From DTWD01 sp963662965 (lineage in GTDB: Bacteria > Acidobacteriota > Vicinamibacteria > Vicinamibacterales > UBA8438): DNA of 64,000 nt. The translations under genes were made by a program, and so were the position numbers. This document shows, piece by piece, positions 35,300-44,468 of this stretch (within the stretch, counting starts at the first letter, position 1; each line of letters opens with the position of its first letter). The stretch spans positions 1,302,001 through 1,366,000 of the forward strand of contig OY759970.1 in assembly GCA_963662965.1 (NCBI GenBank). Direction: 5' to 3'. Under the pieces are notes generated by a model. The model did no database searches and had not been told where the DNA came from. It was given only the letters and a program-made list of their open reading frames with translations.

Positions 35300-36769
35300 C
35301 TACTGAAGCGCGACCGTCGACATCGCCGACCCGAACATCTCGGTGGCGATCTGTGCGGAGTCGAACAGCATCTCGGGATAGATGCCAAACAGCACCGAGC
35401 CGACCACGGCGATGCCCAAGGCGGTCGCCATCGCGGGGCCGATCTCGATATCCGATCCGAGCGTCTCTTCCTTCAGCCACATGAAGACAATGACGCGATA
35501 GTAGTAGTAGATAGAAATCGCGCTGTTGACGACGCCGATCACGGCGAGCCAGACGAACCCGGCTTCGATCGCGGCCCCGAACACCCAGACCTTCCCCATG
35601 AAGCCAGCCGTCGGCGGGATCCCGCCCAGAGACAGCATGAAGATCAGCATGGCGATCGCCGCGAACGGCTTCCGGACATACAGTCCGCTCAAATCCTTCA
35701 ACTCATCGCCAACGACGTCCTGCCGGCGAAGCATCGAGATCACGGCGAACGCGCCGAGCTGCATGAAGAGGTACACCCACAGGTAGATCATCGTCGCGGC
35801 GATGCCACGCTCCGTGCCCGCCACCACGCCAATGAGCACGTAGCCCGCATGGGCAATCGACGAGTACGCCAGCATGCGCTTCGTATTGGACTGCGTAATC
35901 GCGGCAATATTTCCAACCGTCATTGTGACCGCGGCCAAGATCCAGAACAGCATCTGCCAGTCGGCGACGAGACCCGGTAGCCCCTCGATAAAGATTCGCA
36001 GCAGCATGGCAAACGACGCGGCTTTCGACCCGACGGACAGAAACGCCGTCACTGGCGTCGGCGCGCCTTCGTAGACGTCAGGGGCCCACATGTGGAACGG
36101 CACCGCGGCGATCTTGAATCCCATCCCGGCGACAACCAGGATCAGAGCGAGCGACAAGACGAGCGTGCGTTCGGACCCGGCGAGCGCATCCGCTATGCCG
36201 CTCAGGCTGGTGGTTCCCGTCACGCCGTAGAGCAGGGACATGCCATACAGCAGCACTCCGAGCGAGAATGCGCCGAGGAGGAAGTACTTGACCGCCGCTT
36301 CATTCGACCGTTGGGATGGCTTCACGTAGCCGACCAGAATGTAGAACGACACGGCCATCGTTTCGAGGCCGATAAACAGCGTGATCAGATCGATCCCGCT
36401 CGCCATGAACATCATGCCGAGCGTCGCGCAGAGGATGAGAAAGTAGTATTCCCCGGCGCGTACGCCCTCGACGCGCAGATACGATGCCGACATCAGCACC
36501 GTCATCACCGCGGACAGCAGGAACACCACCTTGAAGAACGTCGCAAACCCATCGATCGCCAGCAAGCCAGCCGAGGCCGTAGTATTCACGCCGGCAAACG
36601 AGAGGACTGCGGCGGCCGTCGCCAGCAGCGTGGCCATGGTCACGCCGAAGACCGCAGTGTCTCGCTTCGGAAGCAACACATCGACGATCAGCAGCAACAG
36701 GGCCCCAGCCGTCAGAATGATCTCGGGCAAGATGTAGTAGAAGTCGTCGACGGTGAATCCAGCAGGCAT
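35300..36769 (-). CDS. nuoN: NADH-quinone oxidoreductase subunit N
   Basis: A 489-residue antiporter-like membrane subunit with ~14 helices. The conserved Glu in LFIGLETMAVSFYILVG and Lys in NEAAVKYFLLGAFSLG are present. It is one of three proton-pumping modules of complex I, the last nuo gene here, 6 bases after nuoM. Confidence 0.97.
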   Translation of the reverse strand: MPAGFTVDDFYYILPEIILTAGALLLLIVDVLLPKRDTAVFGVTMATLLATAAAVLSFAGVNTTASAGLLAIDGFATFFKVVFLLSAVMTVLMSASYLRVEGVRAGEYYFLILCATLGMMFMASGIDLITLFIGLETMAVSFYILVGYVKPSQRSNEAAVKYFLLGAFSLGVLLYGMSLLYGVTGTTSLSGIADALAGSERTLVLSLALILVVAGMGFKIAAVPFHMWAPDVYEGAPTPVTAFLSVGSKAASFAMLLRIFIEGLPGLVADWQMLFWILAAVTMTVGNIAAITQSNTKRMLAYSSIAHAGYVLIGVVAGTERGIAATMIYLWVYLFMQLGAFAVISMLRRQDVVGDELKDLSGLYVRKPFAAIAMLIFMLSLGGIPPTAGFMGKVWVFGAAIEAGFVWLAVIGVVNSAISIYYYYRVIVFMWLKEETLGSDIEIGPAMATALGIAVVGSVLFGIYPEMLFDSAQIATEMFGSAMSTVALQ

Positions 36770-36775
36770 CGTCTT

Positions 36776-38365
36776 CTACCGCGTGCCGGCACGCACTGGC
36801 ACTTCGATGACCCCGTTCGCGTCAGCGCTGCTGAGCGCCGGCGCCGCGTCCCGCGCAAACCGCGGCGTGTAGTCGGTGTTCACACGCGACATCACGCGGT
36901 CGACGGACGTCTCGAGACGGTCGAGGAACGGCTTCGGATACAGGCCGATCCATACCGCCAGAATCAGGAGCGGCACAAACGTGGCGAACTCCCGGAAGCT
37001 GAGGTCGGGCAGACTCTCGTTCTTCGGATTGGTCACCGTGCCGAACATCGTCCGCTGATACAGCCACAACATATACGCCGCGCCGAGCACGATGCCGCTC
37101 GCGGCGAAGAATGCCCAGGTCTTGTTCACGACGAAAATCCCTTGCAGGATGAGCACCTCGCCGATGAACCCATTGAGCGTGGGGAGTCCGATCGAGGACA
37201 TCGTCATCACGAGGAAGATGGCCGCGTAGACTGGCATGACCTTCGATAGCCCACCGTACTCCGCAATCAGTCGCGTATGCCGACGCTCATAGACGACCCC
37301 GACCAGCAGGAAGAGTGCGCCCGTCGAGATCCCGTGGTTGAGCTGCTGCACGATGCTGCCGGTGATGCCCACCGGGGTCAGCGCAAACAAGCCGAGCATC
37401 ACCATCCCCATATGACTGACGCTCGAGTAGGCGACCAGCCGCTTCCAGTCGCGCTGCGCCATGGCGACGAGGGCGCCGTAGATGATGCCGATGATCGACA
37501 GCCCCACCACCCACCACACCGATGCCTGCGTCGCCTCCGGCAAGATCGGTAGGCTGAATCGGATAAATCCATAGGTCCCCATCTTCAAGAGGACCGCCGC
37601 TAGAATCACCGATCCGGCCGTCGGAGCATCGGTATGGGCGTCGGGTAGCCAGGTATGGAACGGGAACATCGGCACCTTGACCGCGAACCCGAGGAAAAAC
37701 GCCAAGAAGATCCACCACTGCAGGTCGTATGGAATATTCAGCTCATGGAACCGGGTGATGTCGAACGTGTACACCCCAGTCACTTCATGGTGATAGAAGT
37801 AGACGGCGAGAATACCGAGCAGCATGATGACGCTGCCGACGAGCGTGAAGAGAAAGAACTTAATCGCCGAATAGAGCCGGTTATCACTCCCCCAGATGCC
37901 GATGAGGAAGTACATCGGCACCAACATCACTTCCCAGAACAGGAAAAAGAGCAGGAAGTCGAGCGCGACGAAGGCGCCGATCATTCCGGTCTGCAGCAGC
38001 AAGAGGAAGATGTAGTACTCCTTGACGCGCATGTGGATGGCGTTCCACGACGAGAGGACGGCGATCACGCCCATCAATGTCGCCAGCAGGATCAGCATCA
38101 TGCTGAAGCCATCGATGCCAAGGAAATATTCGGCCCCGATCGACGGGATCCAGTCCGCCCGTTCGACGAACTGCCACTCCGGATTGCTCGAGTCGTACCA
38201 GAACCAGAGCGGGAGCGACACGAGAAAGCCAAGGGCGACCGTGACGTTGGCGATCCACTTGATCAGGTTCTCGTTCTGCTTGCCGACGAACAGCAAGAGG
38301 ATCGCGCCGGCAAGCGGCGTGAACAAGATCAATGACAGCAGCGGGAAATCGGCGGTGTTACTCAT
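36776..38365 (-). CDS. nuoM: NADH-quinone oxidoreductase subunit M
   Basis: A 529-residue antiporter-like subunit. LLFFLFWEVMLVPMYFLIG carries the conserved Glu, SAIKFFLFTLVGSVIMLLG the Lys, and FLGFAVKVPMFPFHTWLPDAHTDAPT is a family signature. It pumps protons in the membrane arm of complex I. Confidence 0.98.
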   Translation of the reverse strand: MSNTADFPLLSLILFTPLAGAILLLFVGKQNENLIKWIANVTVALGFLVSLPLWFWYDSSNPEWQFVERADWIPSIGAEYFLGIDGFSMMLILLATLMGVIAVLSSWNAIHMRVKEYYIFLLLLQTGMIGAFVALDFLLFFLFWEVMLVPMYFLIGIWGSDNRLYSAIKFFLFTLVGSVIMLLGILAVYFYHHEVTGVYTFDITRFHELNIPYDLQWWIFLAFFLGFAVKVPMFPFHTWLPDAHTDAPTAGSVILAAVLLKMGTYGFIRFSLPILPEATQASVWWVVGLSIIGIIYGALVAMAQRDWKRLVAYSSVSHMGMVMLGLFALTPVGITGSIVQQLNHGISTGALFLLVGVVYERRHTRLIAEYGGLSKVMPVYAAIFLVMTMSSIGLPTLNGFIGEVLILQGIFVVNKTWAFFAASGIVLGAAYMLWLYQRTMFGTVTNPKNESLPDLSFREFATFVPLLILAVWIGLYPKPFLDRLETSVDRVMSRVNTDYTPRFARDAAPALSSADANGVIEVPVRAGTR

Positions 38366-38380
38366 GACTATGTCTGATGA

Positions 38381-40495
38381 CTACCGGGCAAAGAGATACC
38401 AGGTCACGAACGCGAAGACACCCAGCAGGGTGGCGAACGCGTAGTTTTGGATCAGGCCGGTTTGCACCCGGCGCAACATGTAACTCGCTTCGCCGAACGC
38501 CCAGGCGACGAGATTGATCATGCCGTCGACAACGTATTTGTCAAGAATGTGCGATACCCACGACAGGGCGATCGTCGTCCATCCGGAACCGTTGACCGCC
38601 CCGTCCACAACTCGCTTGTCGACGGTCCACAGTCCGTGTGCGCCCGACATCGTGCCGCGAACCACGGTCGCGTCATAGAGCTCGTCGACGTAGTACTTGT
38701 TCGTCAGCACGCGGTGCGGACCGGCCCAGCGCTCGGCCATCTGCTCGGCCACCTCGGGACGCTGCACGTAGTTGCGATAGGCGAACCAGATGCCGCCGAT
38801 GGCGATCAAGACGGAAAACGCCATCAGCCCAAGCTCAGCGGCGTGCGACAGGTGATGCACCTCCTCCGCAAGCAACGCGCCTTCCACGGTGAAGCTCGGC
38901 TCGAGGAAGTGTTCAATCGCATTGCTGCCGCCGAGCGCCGCCGGAATCCCCACGAAGCCGGCGATAATCGCGCCGACCGACAGGACCATCAGTGGCACCG
39001 TCATCAGCTTCGGCGACTCGTGCGGCCCATGCCACGCATGCGCCTCGTCGGTGTCGTGCTGACTATCGTCTTGATGGTCGCTGTGTTGACCATGTTCACC
39101 CTGGTCGCCCTGCGACCAGGCCGGTCCTCGGTAGGTGCCGAAGAACGTCATGGTGATCAGACGGAACATGTAAAAGGCGGTCATCGCGGCGGTCACGGCA
39201 CCGACCGCCCATAGCACCTGACTGTGCAAGAAGGTGCGGTACAGAATTTCGTCCTTGCTGAAGAACCCGGCGAACGGCGGAATCCCCGCGATGGCAATGG
39301 CCCCGATGAACATCGTAATGAACGTCACCGGCATATAGAGCTTCAGCCCACCCATGCGGCGCATGTCCTGCTCATCGCCCATCCCGTGGATGACCGAGCC
39401 GCTGCCAAGGAAGAGCAGCGCCTTGAAGAACGCATGGGTCATGAGATGGAACACGGCGGCGCCAAACGCGCCGACACCGGTCGCCATGAACATATAGCCG
39501 AGCTGTGACACCGTCGAATACGCCAGCACGCGTTTGATGTCGGTTTGGACCAAGCCGATCGTCGCCGCCAGCAGCGCCGTCAACACCCCGATCACGGCGA
39601 CGACTTCCATGACCATCGGCGCGTGTCCAAACAGCACGGCATTGCGGCACACCATGTAGACGCCGGCGGTGACCATCGTGGCGGCGTGAATGAGCGCGGA
39701 GACCGGAGTCGGCCCCTCCATCGCGTCCGGCAGCCACACATGGAGCGGAATCTGGGCGCTCTTGCCGATCGCGCCAATAAAGAGAAAGAGGCAGATCGCG
39801 GACAGCACCCCGAAGCCGACGGCGGCGGTCTCCACCGGCATGGCCGCTGCCGCTTCGGCCACGCCGCGGAAGTCGAGCGTCCCGAACGTGAAGTAGATGA
39901 AGAACACCCCCATCACGAGGCCCCAGTCGCCGATGCGGTTCACGATGAACGCCTTCTTGCCGGCGTCCGACGCACTCTGCTTGCGGTACCAGTACCCAAT
40001 CAGCAAATACGAGCAGAGCCCGACCCCCTCCCACCCGACGAACATCACCAGGAAATTGCTTCCCAGCACGAGCGTCAACATGAAGAAGCAGAAGAGGTTC
40101 AGGTAGCAGAAGAATCGGGCCACCCCGCCCCGCGGCTCGTGGTCGATGTAGCCGATCGAGTAGATGTGAATCAGCAAGCCGATGCCGGTGACGACCAACA
40201 GCATCAGTCCCGAGAGCGGATCGAGCACGAACGCCCACGGCACTTCGAACGAGCCGATGCCGTCGACCGTCTCGAGCGGGATCGGTGGAATCCAGGTCGC
40301 GACCGTCACCTTGTGGTAGCGCTCGGTCGCTCCGAGCAGCTGCAGGAACGCGTTGGCACTCAGGGCGAACGCGCCGAACATCATGGTCGACGCCACGACC
40401 CCAGCGGTACGTTTGCTGAAGTAGCGAATCCCGACCAGGCCGTTGATCGCGGCCCCGATACCGGGCAGAAGCGGGATGAGCCAGATGAAGTCCAT
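38381..40495 (-). CDS. nuoL: NADH-quinone oxidoreductase subunit L
   Basis: A 704-residue subunit with ~16 helices and the long C-terminal lateral helix region. Signatures are FVGWEGVGLCSYLLIGYWY and KSAQIPLHVWLPDAMEGPTPVSA-like segments. A His/Asp-rich loop of ~35 residues (about 465-500) is inserted before the C-terminal part. It is the distal proton-pumping subunit. Confidence 0.98.
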   Translation of the reverse strand: MDFIWLIPLLPGIGAAINGLVGIRYFSKRTAGVVASTMMFGAFALSANAFLQLLGATERYHKVTVATWIPPIPLETVDGIGSFEVPWAFVLDPLSGLMLLVVTGIGLLIHIYSIGYIDHEPRGGVARFFCYLNLFCFFMLTLVLGSNFLVMFVGWEGVGLCSYLLIGYWYRKQSASDAGKKAFIVNRIGDWGLVMGVFFIYFTFGTLDFRGVAEAAAAMPVETAAVGFGVLSAICLFLFIGAIGKSAQIPLHVWLPDAMEGPTPVSALIHAATMVTAGVYMVCRNAVLFGHAPMVMEVVAVIGVLTALLAATIGLVQTDIKRVLAYSTVSQLGYMFMATGVGAFGAAVFHLMTHAFFKALLFLGSGSVIHGMGDEQDMRRMGGLKLYMPVTFITMFIGAIAIAGIPPFAGFFSKDEILYRTFLHSQVLWAVGAVTAAMTAFYMFRLITMTFFGTYRGPAWSQGDQGEHGQHSDHQDDSQHDTDEAHAWHGPHESPKLMTVPLMVLSVGAIIAGFVGIPAALGGSNAIEHFLEPSFTVEGALLAEEVHHLSHAAELGLMAFSVLIAIGGIWFAYRNYVQRPEVAEQMAERWAGPHRVLTNKYYVDELYDATVVRGTMSGAHGLWTVDKRVVDGAVNGSGWTTIALSWVSHILDKYVVDGMINLVAWAFGEASYMLRRVQTGLIQNYAFATLLGVFAFVTWYLFAR

Positions 40496-40512
40496 GAAAC
40501 GGAGCTAGCGTT

Positions 40513-40575
40513 GGTTCAAGGGTTCAAGAGTTCAAAGTTCACGAGTTCACGAGTTCACGCATTCTAGGGTTCTGA
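40513..40575. repeat. Iterated GTTCA(A/C) repeat tract between nuoL and nuoK
   Basis: Repeated short units GGTTCAAG, AGTTCAA, AGTTCACG occur in a 93-base gap of the otherwise compact nuo operon. Similar units occur at 57838-57935. Confidence 0.6.
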
Positions 40576-40587
40576 GGCTCGCGGTGC

Positions 40588-40896
40588 TCACCAGCGCATT
40601 ATTTGGATCTCGTCGATGTTCACGGTTTCCTTGTTGCGATAGAACGCGATGATGATGCCCAACCCCACGGCGGCCTCGGCCGCGGCGACGGCGATGACGA
40701 ACACCACGAAGACCTGGCCCGCCAGATCCTGCAGCTGATAAGAGAACGCGATGAGATTGATGTTCACCGCGTTCAGAATGAGCTCGATCGACATGAAGAT
40801 GATGATGATGTTGCGGCGTACGAGCACGCCGATCACGCCGATCATGAAGAGCGAAGCGGACAACAGGCTGTAGTGCAGCGGCGTTATCTCGAGCAC
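40588..40896 (-). CDS. nuoK: NADH-quinone oxidoreductase subunit K
   Basis: A 102-residue, three-helix subunit from GTG 40896, with GAGGGA 7 bases upstream. The conserved glutamates are in FMSIELILNAVNINLIAF and VIAVAAAEAAVGLGIII. A longer frame to 41112 translates nuoJ sequence. Confidence 0.95.
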   Translation of the reverse strand: MLEITPLHYSLLSASLFMIGVIGVLVRRNIIIIFMSIELILNAVNINLIAFSYQLQDLAGQVFVVFVIAVAAAEAAVGLGIIIAFYRNKETVNIDEIQIMRW

Positions 40897-40906
40897 AACA
40901 TTCCCT

Positions 40907-41431
40907 CTACAACTGCCGCTTCGCCAGGACGATGGCGCCGACCATCGCGACCAGCAGCAGCATCGAGGCAAGCTCGAACGGAATGAGATAGCTGGTGTAG
41001 AGCACCCAGCCGAGCTGCTCGGTGTTCCCAGACGCGAAGGGGGTATTAGAGCCGAGCCCGGCACCCGTGGGCGCGGTGCCCCCGCGCGCCGACGAATAGA
41101 CCGCGATCCCAATCAGCTGCGCCAGCACCGCGCCTCCAAGCAGGGTCCCCCATACGCCAAGACGTCGCGGATCGGCGTATTGCTCGGGCTCGCGCTTCAA
41201 GCTCACCAGCATGACGACAAAGAGGTAGAGCACGACAATGCCGCCGGCGTAGACCAGCACCTGAATCACCGCGACGAATTCCGCCCCGAGGATGACATAG
41301 AGCACGGCGACCAGCAGGAAGTTCAGCACGAGGAACAGCACGCTATGCACCGCACTTCGTGCAGAGATCACCATGATGCCGAGTCCGAGAATCAGCACCG
41401 CCAACGTGTAAAACGCGATCGCTTCAATCAT
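40907..41431 (-). CDS. nuoJ: NADH-quinone oxidoreductase subunit J
   Basis: A 174-residue membrane subunit with five helices; LGAEFVAVIQVLVYAGGIVV, with its pi-bulge region, is diagnostic. It is directly preceded by nuoH with no nuoI between, although nuoI normally lies there. Confidence 0.95.
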   Translation of the reverse strand: MIEAIAFYTLAVLILGLGIMVISARSAVHSVLFLVLNFLLVAVLYVILGAEFVAVIQVLVYAGGIVVLYLFVVMLVSLKREPEQYADPRRLGVWGTLLGGAVLAQLIGIAVYSSARGGTAPTGAGLGSNTPFASGNTEQLGWVLYTSYLIPFELASMLLLVAMVGAIVLAKRQL

Positions 41432-41450
41432 TCAACATTGACCAGTGGGA

Positions 41451-42449
41451 CTACAACGCCACCTTCGCGATACCGGTCAGCACCAAGTTGCCAATGGCAA
41501 TCGGGATCAACACCTTCCAGCCCAGCGACATCAGCTGGTCGTAGCGATAGCGCGGGAGCGTGGCGCGGATCCAGATAAAGACGTAGAGGAACAGGAAGAT
41601 CTTGCCGATGAACCAAATCCACGGCGGTACGAAGTCGAGGAACGACAGCGCGGCGACGTTCGGGAACGGGCGCAGCCAGCCACCTGCGAACATGATCGTC
41701 ACCACGGCGGAGATGACGATGATGTTCGCGTACTCAGCCAGGAAAAACAGCGAGAAGCGCATCCCGCTGTACTCGGTGTGAAACCCGCCGGTCAGCTCGG
41801 TCTCCGCCTCGGGCAGGTCGAACGGCAACCGGTTGGTCTCCGCCATACCTCCGATAAAGACCAAGACGAACGCTACGGGTTGGATGAATCCGAACCATAG
41901 ACCACTCTCGAGCTGCGCCTCCACGATGCCGATGAGACTGAGCGTCCCCGCGGTGAGAATGACGCTGACCAGCGTCATCGTCACCGCAATCTCGTAGCTG
42001 ATGAGCTGCGCCGATGCCCGTAGGCTCGCGAGCAACGGATATTTGCTGTTTGAGGCCCAGCCGCCAAGAATGATGCCGTAGACGCCGATCGACGTGACGG
42101 AAATGATGAAGAGCAGCCCGACATTGATGTCGCTAATGTAGTAGAGCGGATTCGGACCGAACGGAATGACCGCGAAGACGACCAGCGCCGGCACGAGGCT
42201 CATAATCGGCGCAAGGGTGAAGACATACTTATCCGCCTTCGCCGGCGTGATGTCTTCCTTGAGGATCAGCTTGATCGGGTCGGCAATCGCTTGCAGGATG
42301 CCGTACGGCCCGACACGCATCGGGCCGAGACGCGACTGCGCCCAGGCAATGACCTTCCGCTCCATGAGCACGAGGAAGGTCACCGAGACCAGGACCCCGT
42401 TCAGCAGGATCGCAATTTTCAGGAGCGGGATGATGATCGTGTCTACCAT
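41451..42449 (-). CDS. nuoH: NADH-quinone oxidoreductase subunit H
   Basis: A 332-residue membrane subunit forming the quinone entrance with NuoB and NuoD. Signatures are VLMERKVIAWAQSRLGPMRVG, AETNRLPFDLPEAETELTGG and RATLPRYRYDQLMSLGWK. Start ATG 42449, 3 bases after nuoD. Confidence 0.98.
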   Translation of the reverse strand: MVDTIIIPLLKIAILLNGVLVSVTFLVLMERKVIAWAQSRLGPMRVGPYGILQAIADPIKLILKEDITPAKADKYVFTLAPIMSLVPALVVFAVIPFGPNPLYYISDINVGLLFIISVTSIGVYGIILGGWASNSKYPLLASLRASAQLISYEIAVTMTLVSVILTAGTLSLIGIVEAQLESGLWFGFIQPVAFVLVFIGGMAETNRLPFDLPEAETELTGGFHTEYSGMRFSLFFLAEYANIIVISAVVTIMFAGGWLRPFPNVAALSFLDFVPPWIWFIGKIFLFLYVFIWIRATLPRYRYDQLMSLGWKVLIPIAIGNLVLTGIAKVAL

Positions 42450-42452
42450 CGG

Positions 42453-43586
42453 CTAACGATCGACCTCTCCGAGCACGATATCGATCGTTCCGATCAGTGC
42501 CACGACGTCAGCGATCAAGTGTCCGATGACTAGTCGCTTGAGCCCCTGGAGATTGCAGAAGGAGGGCGGTCGGACCCTGAAACGATAGGGGTTGGTCGAC
42601 TTTCCGTCGCTGACGAGGAAGTACCCAAGCTCGCCCTTCGGCGACTCGATGGCGTGGTAGGTCTCGCCCGCCGGCGGCTTGAGCAGACGCGGGACCTTGC
42701 CCATGACGGGACCCTCCGGGAGTCCCTCGACCGCCTGCCGAATGATGCGAATCGATTCTCGAAACTCATCCATCCGGATCAAATAGCGATCGTAGGTGTC
42801 GCCGTGCGTGCCGAGCGGAACGTTGAACTCGAACTCCGCATAGGCGGCGTTCGGCTCGTCCTTGCGGAGATCCCGCGACACGCCTGAGCCTCGGAGCGGC
42901 GGACCGCACAGCCCAAGGCCGATTGCCTCCTCGGCGGAAATTACACCGACGTCTCGGGTCCGCTTTAACCAAATTCGGTTGTTCGTCAGCAGCGTCTCGT
43001 ACTCGTTGAGCTTCACGTCCATCAGGTCGCAGAACGCCAACGCCTTCTTGTCCCACCCCGGCGGAATGTCGAGCGGCAGTCCGCCGACCCGCATCGAGTT
43101 GTAGGTGAGGCGCGCGCCGCAGTACTCCTCGAAGAGGTCGAGAATGAACTCGCGCTCGCGGAACGCATAGAGCAGCACCGTCATCGCGCCGATGTCCATC
43201 GCGTGCGTCCCAAGCCACAGACAGTGGCTCGCAATACGCTGCAGCTCGGCCAGAATCGTACGGATGTAGCGCGCGCGTCTCGGGACCTCGACCTGCATCA
43301 ACTTCTCGACCGCCTCGACGTAGCCGAGGTTGTTCGTCGCCGCGGCGACGTAGTCCATGCGGTCGGTCAGCAGAATGATCTGGGTCCAATCGCGGTTCTC
43401 GCACAGCTTCTCGATGCCGCGATGGATGTAGCCGATGACGCAGTCGGCATCGATGACCCGCTCGCCGTCGAGTTTGAGCACCACACGCAGCACCCCGTGC
43501 GTGCTCGGGTGCTGCGGTCCCATGTTGAGGACCAGCTCGGTCGTGTCGAACTGTGACGTGGTGGCGCGAGGGGCGTCGAGGGTCAT
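42453..43586 (-). CDS. nuoD: NADH-quinone oxidoreductase subunit D
   Basis: A 377-residue 49-kDa-type subunit lining the quinone site (MGPQHPSTHGVLRVVLKLDGE; C-terminal GTIDIVLGEVDR). ATG 43586 overlaps the nuoC stop (ATGA). It normally contacts NuoB, which carries cluster N2, but NuoB is not encoded here. Confidence 0.97.
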   Translation of the reverse strand: MTLDAPRATTSQFDTTELVLNMGPQHPSTHGVLRVVLKLDGERVIDADCVIGYIHRGIEKLCENRDWTQIILLTDRMDYVAAATNNLGYVEAVEKLMQVEVPRRARYIRTILAELQRIASHCLWLGTHAMDIGAMTVLLYAFREREFILDLFEEYCGARLTYNSMRVGGLPLDIPPGWDKKALAFCDLMDVKLNEYETLLTNNRIWLKRTRDVGVISAEEAIGLGLCGPPLRGSGVSRDLRKDEPNAAYAEFEFNVPLGTHGDTYDRYLIRMDEFRESIRIIRQAVEGLPEGPVMGKVPRLLKPPAGETYHAIESPKGELGYFLVSDGKSTNPYRFRVRPPSFCNLQGLKRLVIGHLIADVVALIGTIDIVLGEVDR

Positions 43587-44278
43587 TCGATCTCCTCGTC
43601 GACCATCGCCTCGTCTTGAATATTGCGCAGACGCAGCCAATCTTGCGGGTTTTCCATCAACAGCTCGCCGGGCCCTTCGAGCGGATAGTCCTTGCGCTGC
43701 GGGTGCCCCTGCCACGCGTCCGGCATCAGAATCCGCCGCAGATCGGGGTGGTTCACGATGTTCACGCCGAACTGGTCATACACCTCACGCTCCAACCAGT
43801 TCGCTCCCGGCCACAGACCGGTCACCGACTCGATCGGATCACCCTCGCCGGCGCGTACCTTGACCCGCAGCCGATGACGGAGCCGGGTCGAGTACAGGCA
43901 GTAGATGACGTCGAAGCGCTTCTCACGTGGCGGCCAGTCCGTCGCGGTGATGTCGGAGCAGTAGTCAAGCGCGGTCGCGTCGTCGTCCCTGAGAAACCGC
44001 ATGACGTCGAGCAACCGGTCGGCGCCCACAATGACGGTCCAGTCGCCGACCCAGAACGACACGTGCTCGACCGCGCCAGGCACGCCGGTCTGGACCGCGG
44101 CGACGGCCGCCGGGACCGCCATCTCGTCTGGCGGCGCCGGATCTTCAGGCCCCTTTGGCGGTTCGGGCGGAGCTTTCGGCTTCGGCTTCGGTTTGGACGG
44201 GGCGGCCGCGACCGGCTTCGCCGGGGCTGGTGTCGGCGTCGCGGGCGTGGGTGCGTCTGGCTGGGTGTCGTCTGACAT
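43583..44278 (-). CDS. nuoC: NADH-quinone oxidoreductase subunit C with Pro/Ala-rich extension
   Basis: A 231-residue protein. Residues ~1-55 are Pro/Ala/Lys-rich and probably disordered. From ~60 it is a 30-kDa-type subunit ending with the signature LEREVYDQFGVNIVNHPDLRRIL and the KDYPLEG motif. AGGA lies 4 bases before the ATG. It is unusual in following nuoA directly. Confidence 0.93.
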   Translation of the reverse strand: MSDDTQPDAPTPATPTPAPAKPVAAAPSKPKPKPKAPPEPPKGPEDPAPPDEMAVPAAVAAVQTGVPGAVEHVSFWVGDWTVIVGADRLLDVMRFLRDDDATALDYCSDITATDWPPREKRFDVIYCLYSTRLRHRLRVKVRAGEGDPIESVTGLWPGANWLEREVYDQFGVNIVNHPDLRRILMPDAWQGHPQRKDYPLEGPGELLMENPQDWLRLRNIQDEAMVDEEIE

Positions 44279-44303
44279 GACGTCCTACATCGGGTGGTGG
44301 ATG

Positions 44304-44456
44304 CTAGGAGACCTTGGTGAAAGTCACGCGTCGCACCGAGACCGGCGAGGCGCTCGGCTGGCAAGGCGAGACGAGGGAGCAAATTGGGTATTTGTGACCG
44401 AGGAGCAACGCCGCCAGGCGAGATGCATCACCGGTCGAATGCAGCGTGACTTTCAC
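44304..44456 (-). CDS. Leader-type ORF of the SD/MKVTLHS cassette (copy 3)
   Basis: A 50-codon ORF from GTG 44456, beginning MKVTLHSTGDASRLAALLLG. AGGAG lies 6 bases upstream and overlaps the nuoA stop codon. Its N-terminal coding and upstream bases match copies 1 and 2. It ends 25 bases before nuoC. The rest of the peptide resembles translated repeat DNA, so a peptide product is uncertain. Confidence 0.35.
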   Translation of the reverse strand: MKVTLHSTGDASRLAALLLGHKYPICSLVSPCQPSASPVSVRRVTFTKVS

Positions 44457-44468
44457 CACGGTCTCCTA
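44305..44468. repeat. 164-bp inverted-repeat element at the missing nuoB position
   Basis: The outer arms TAGGAGACC(T/G)TGGTGAAAGTCACGC face each other with one mismatch over 25 bases. The minus-strand arm is cassette copy 3. The element fills the nuoA-nuoC gap. Confidence 0.7.

Noticed and set aside
36092..37249. 385-codon open frame opposite nuoN/nuoM
   Set aside because: Composition (Arg, His, Gln, Glu rich) is the mirror of membrane-protein codons; the minus-strand nuo genes are certain.
39545..40567. 340-codon open frame opposite nuoL
   Set aside because: Same antisense effect; runs into the GTTCA repeat tract and has no motifs.
40513..40575. CRISPR array
   Set aside because: Units are 7-8 bases without unique spacers; no cas genes in the window.
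44305..44468. Residual nuoB fragment
   Set aside because: No reading frame shows the cysteine motifs or other segments expected of NuoB.
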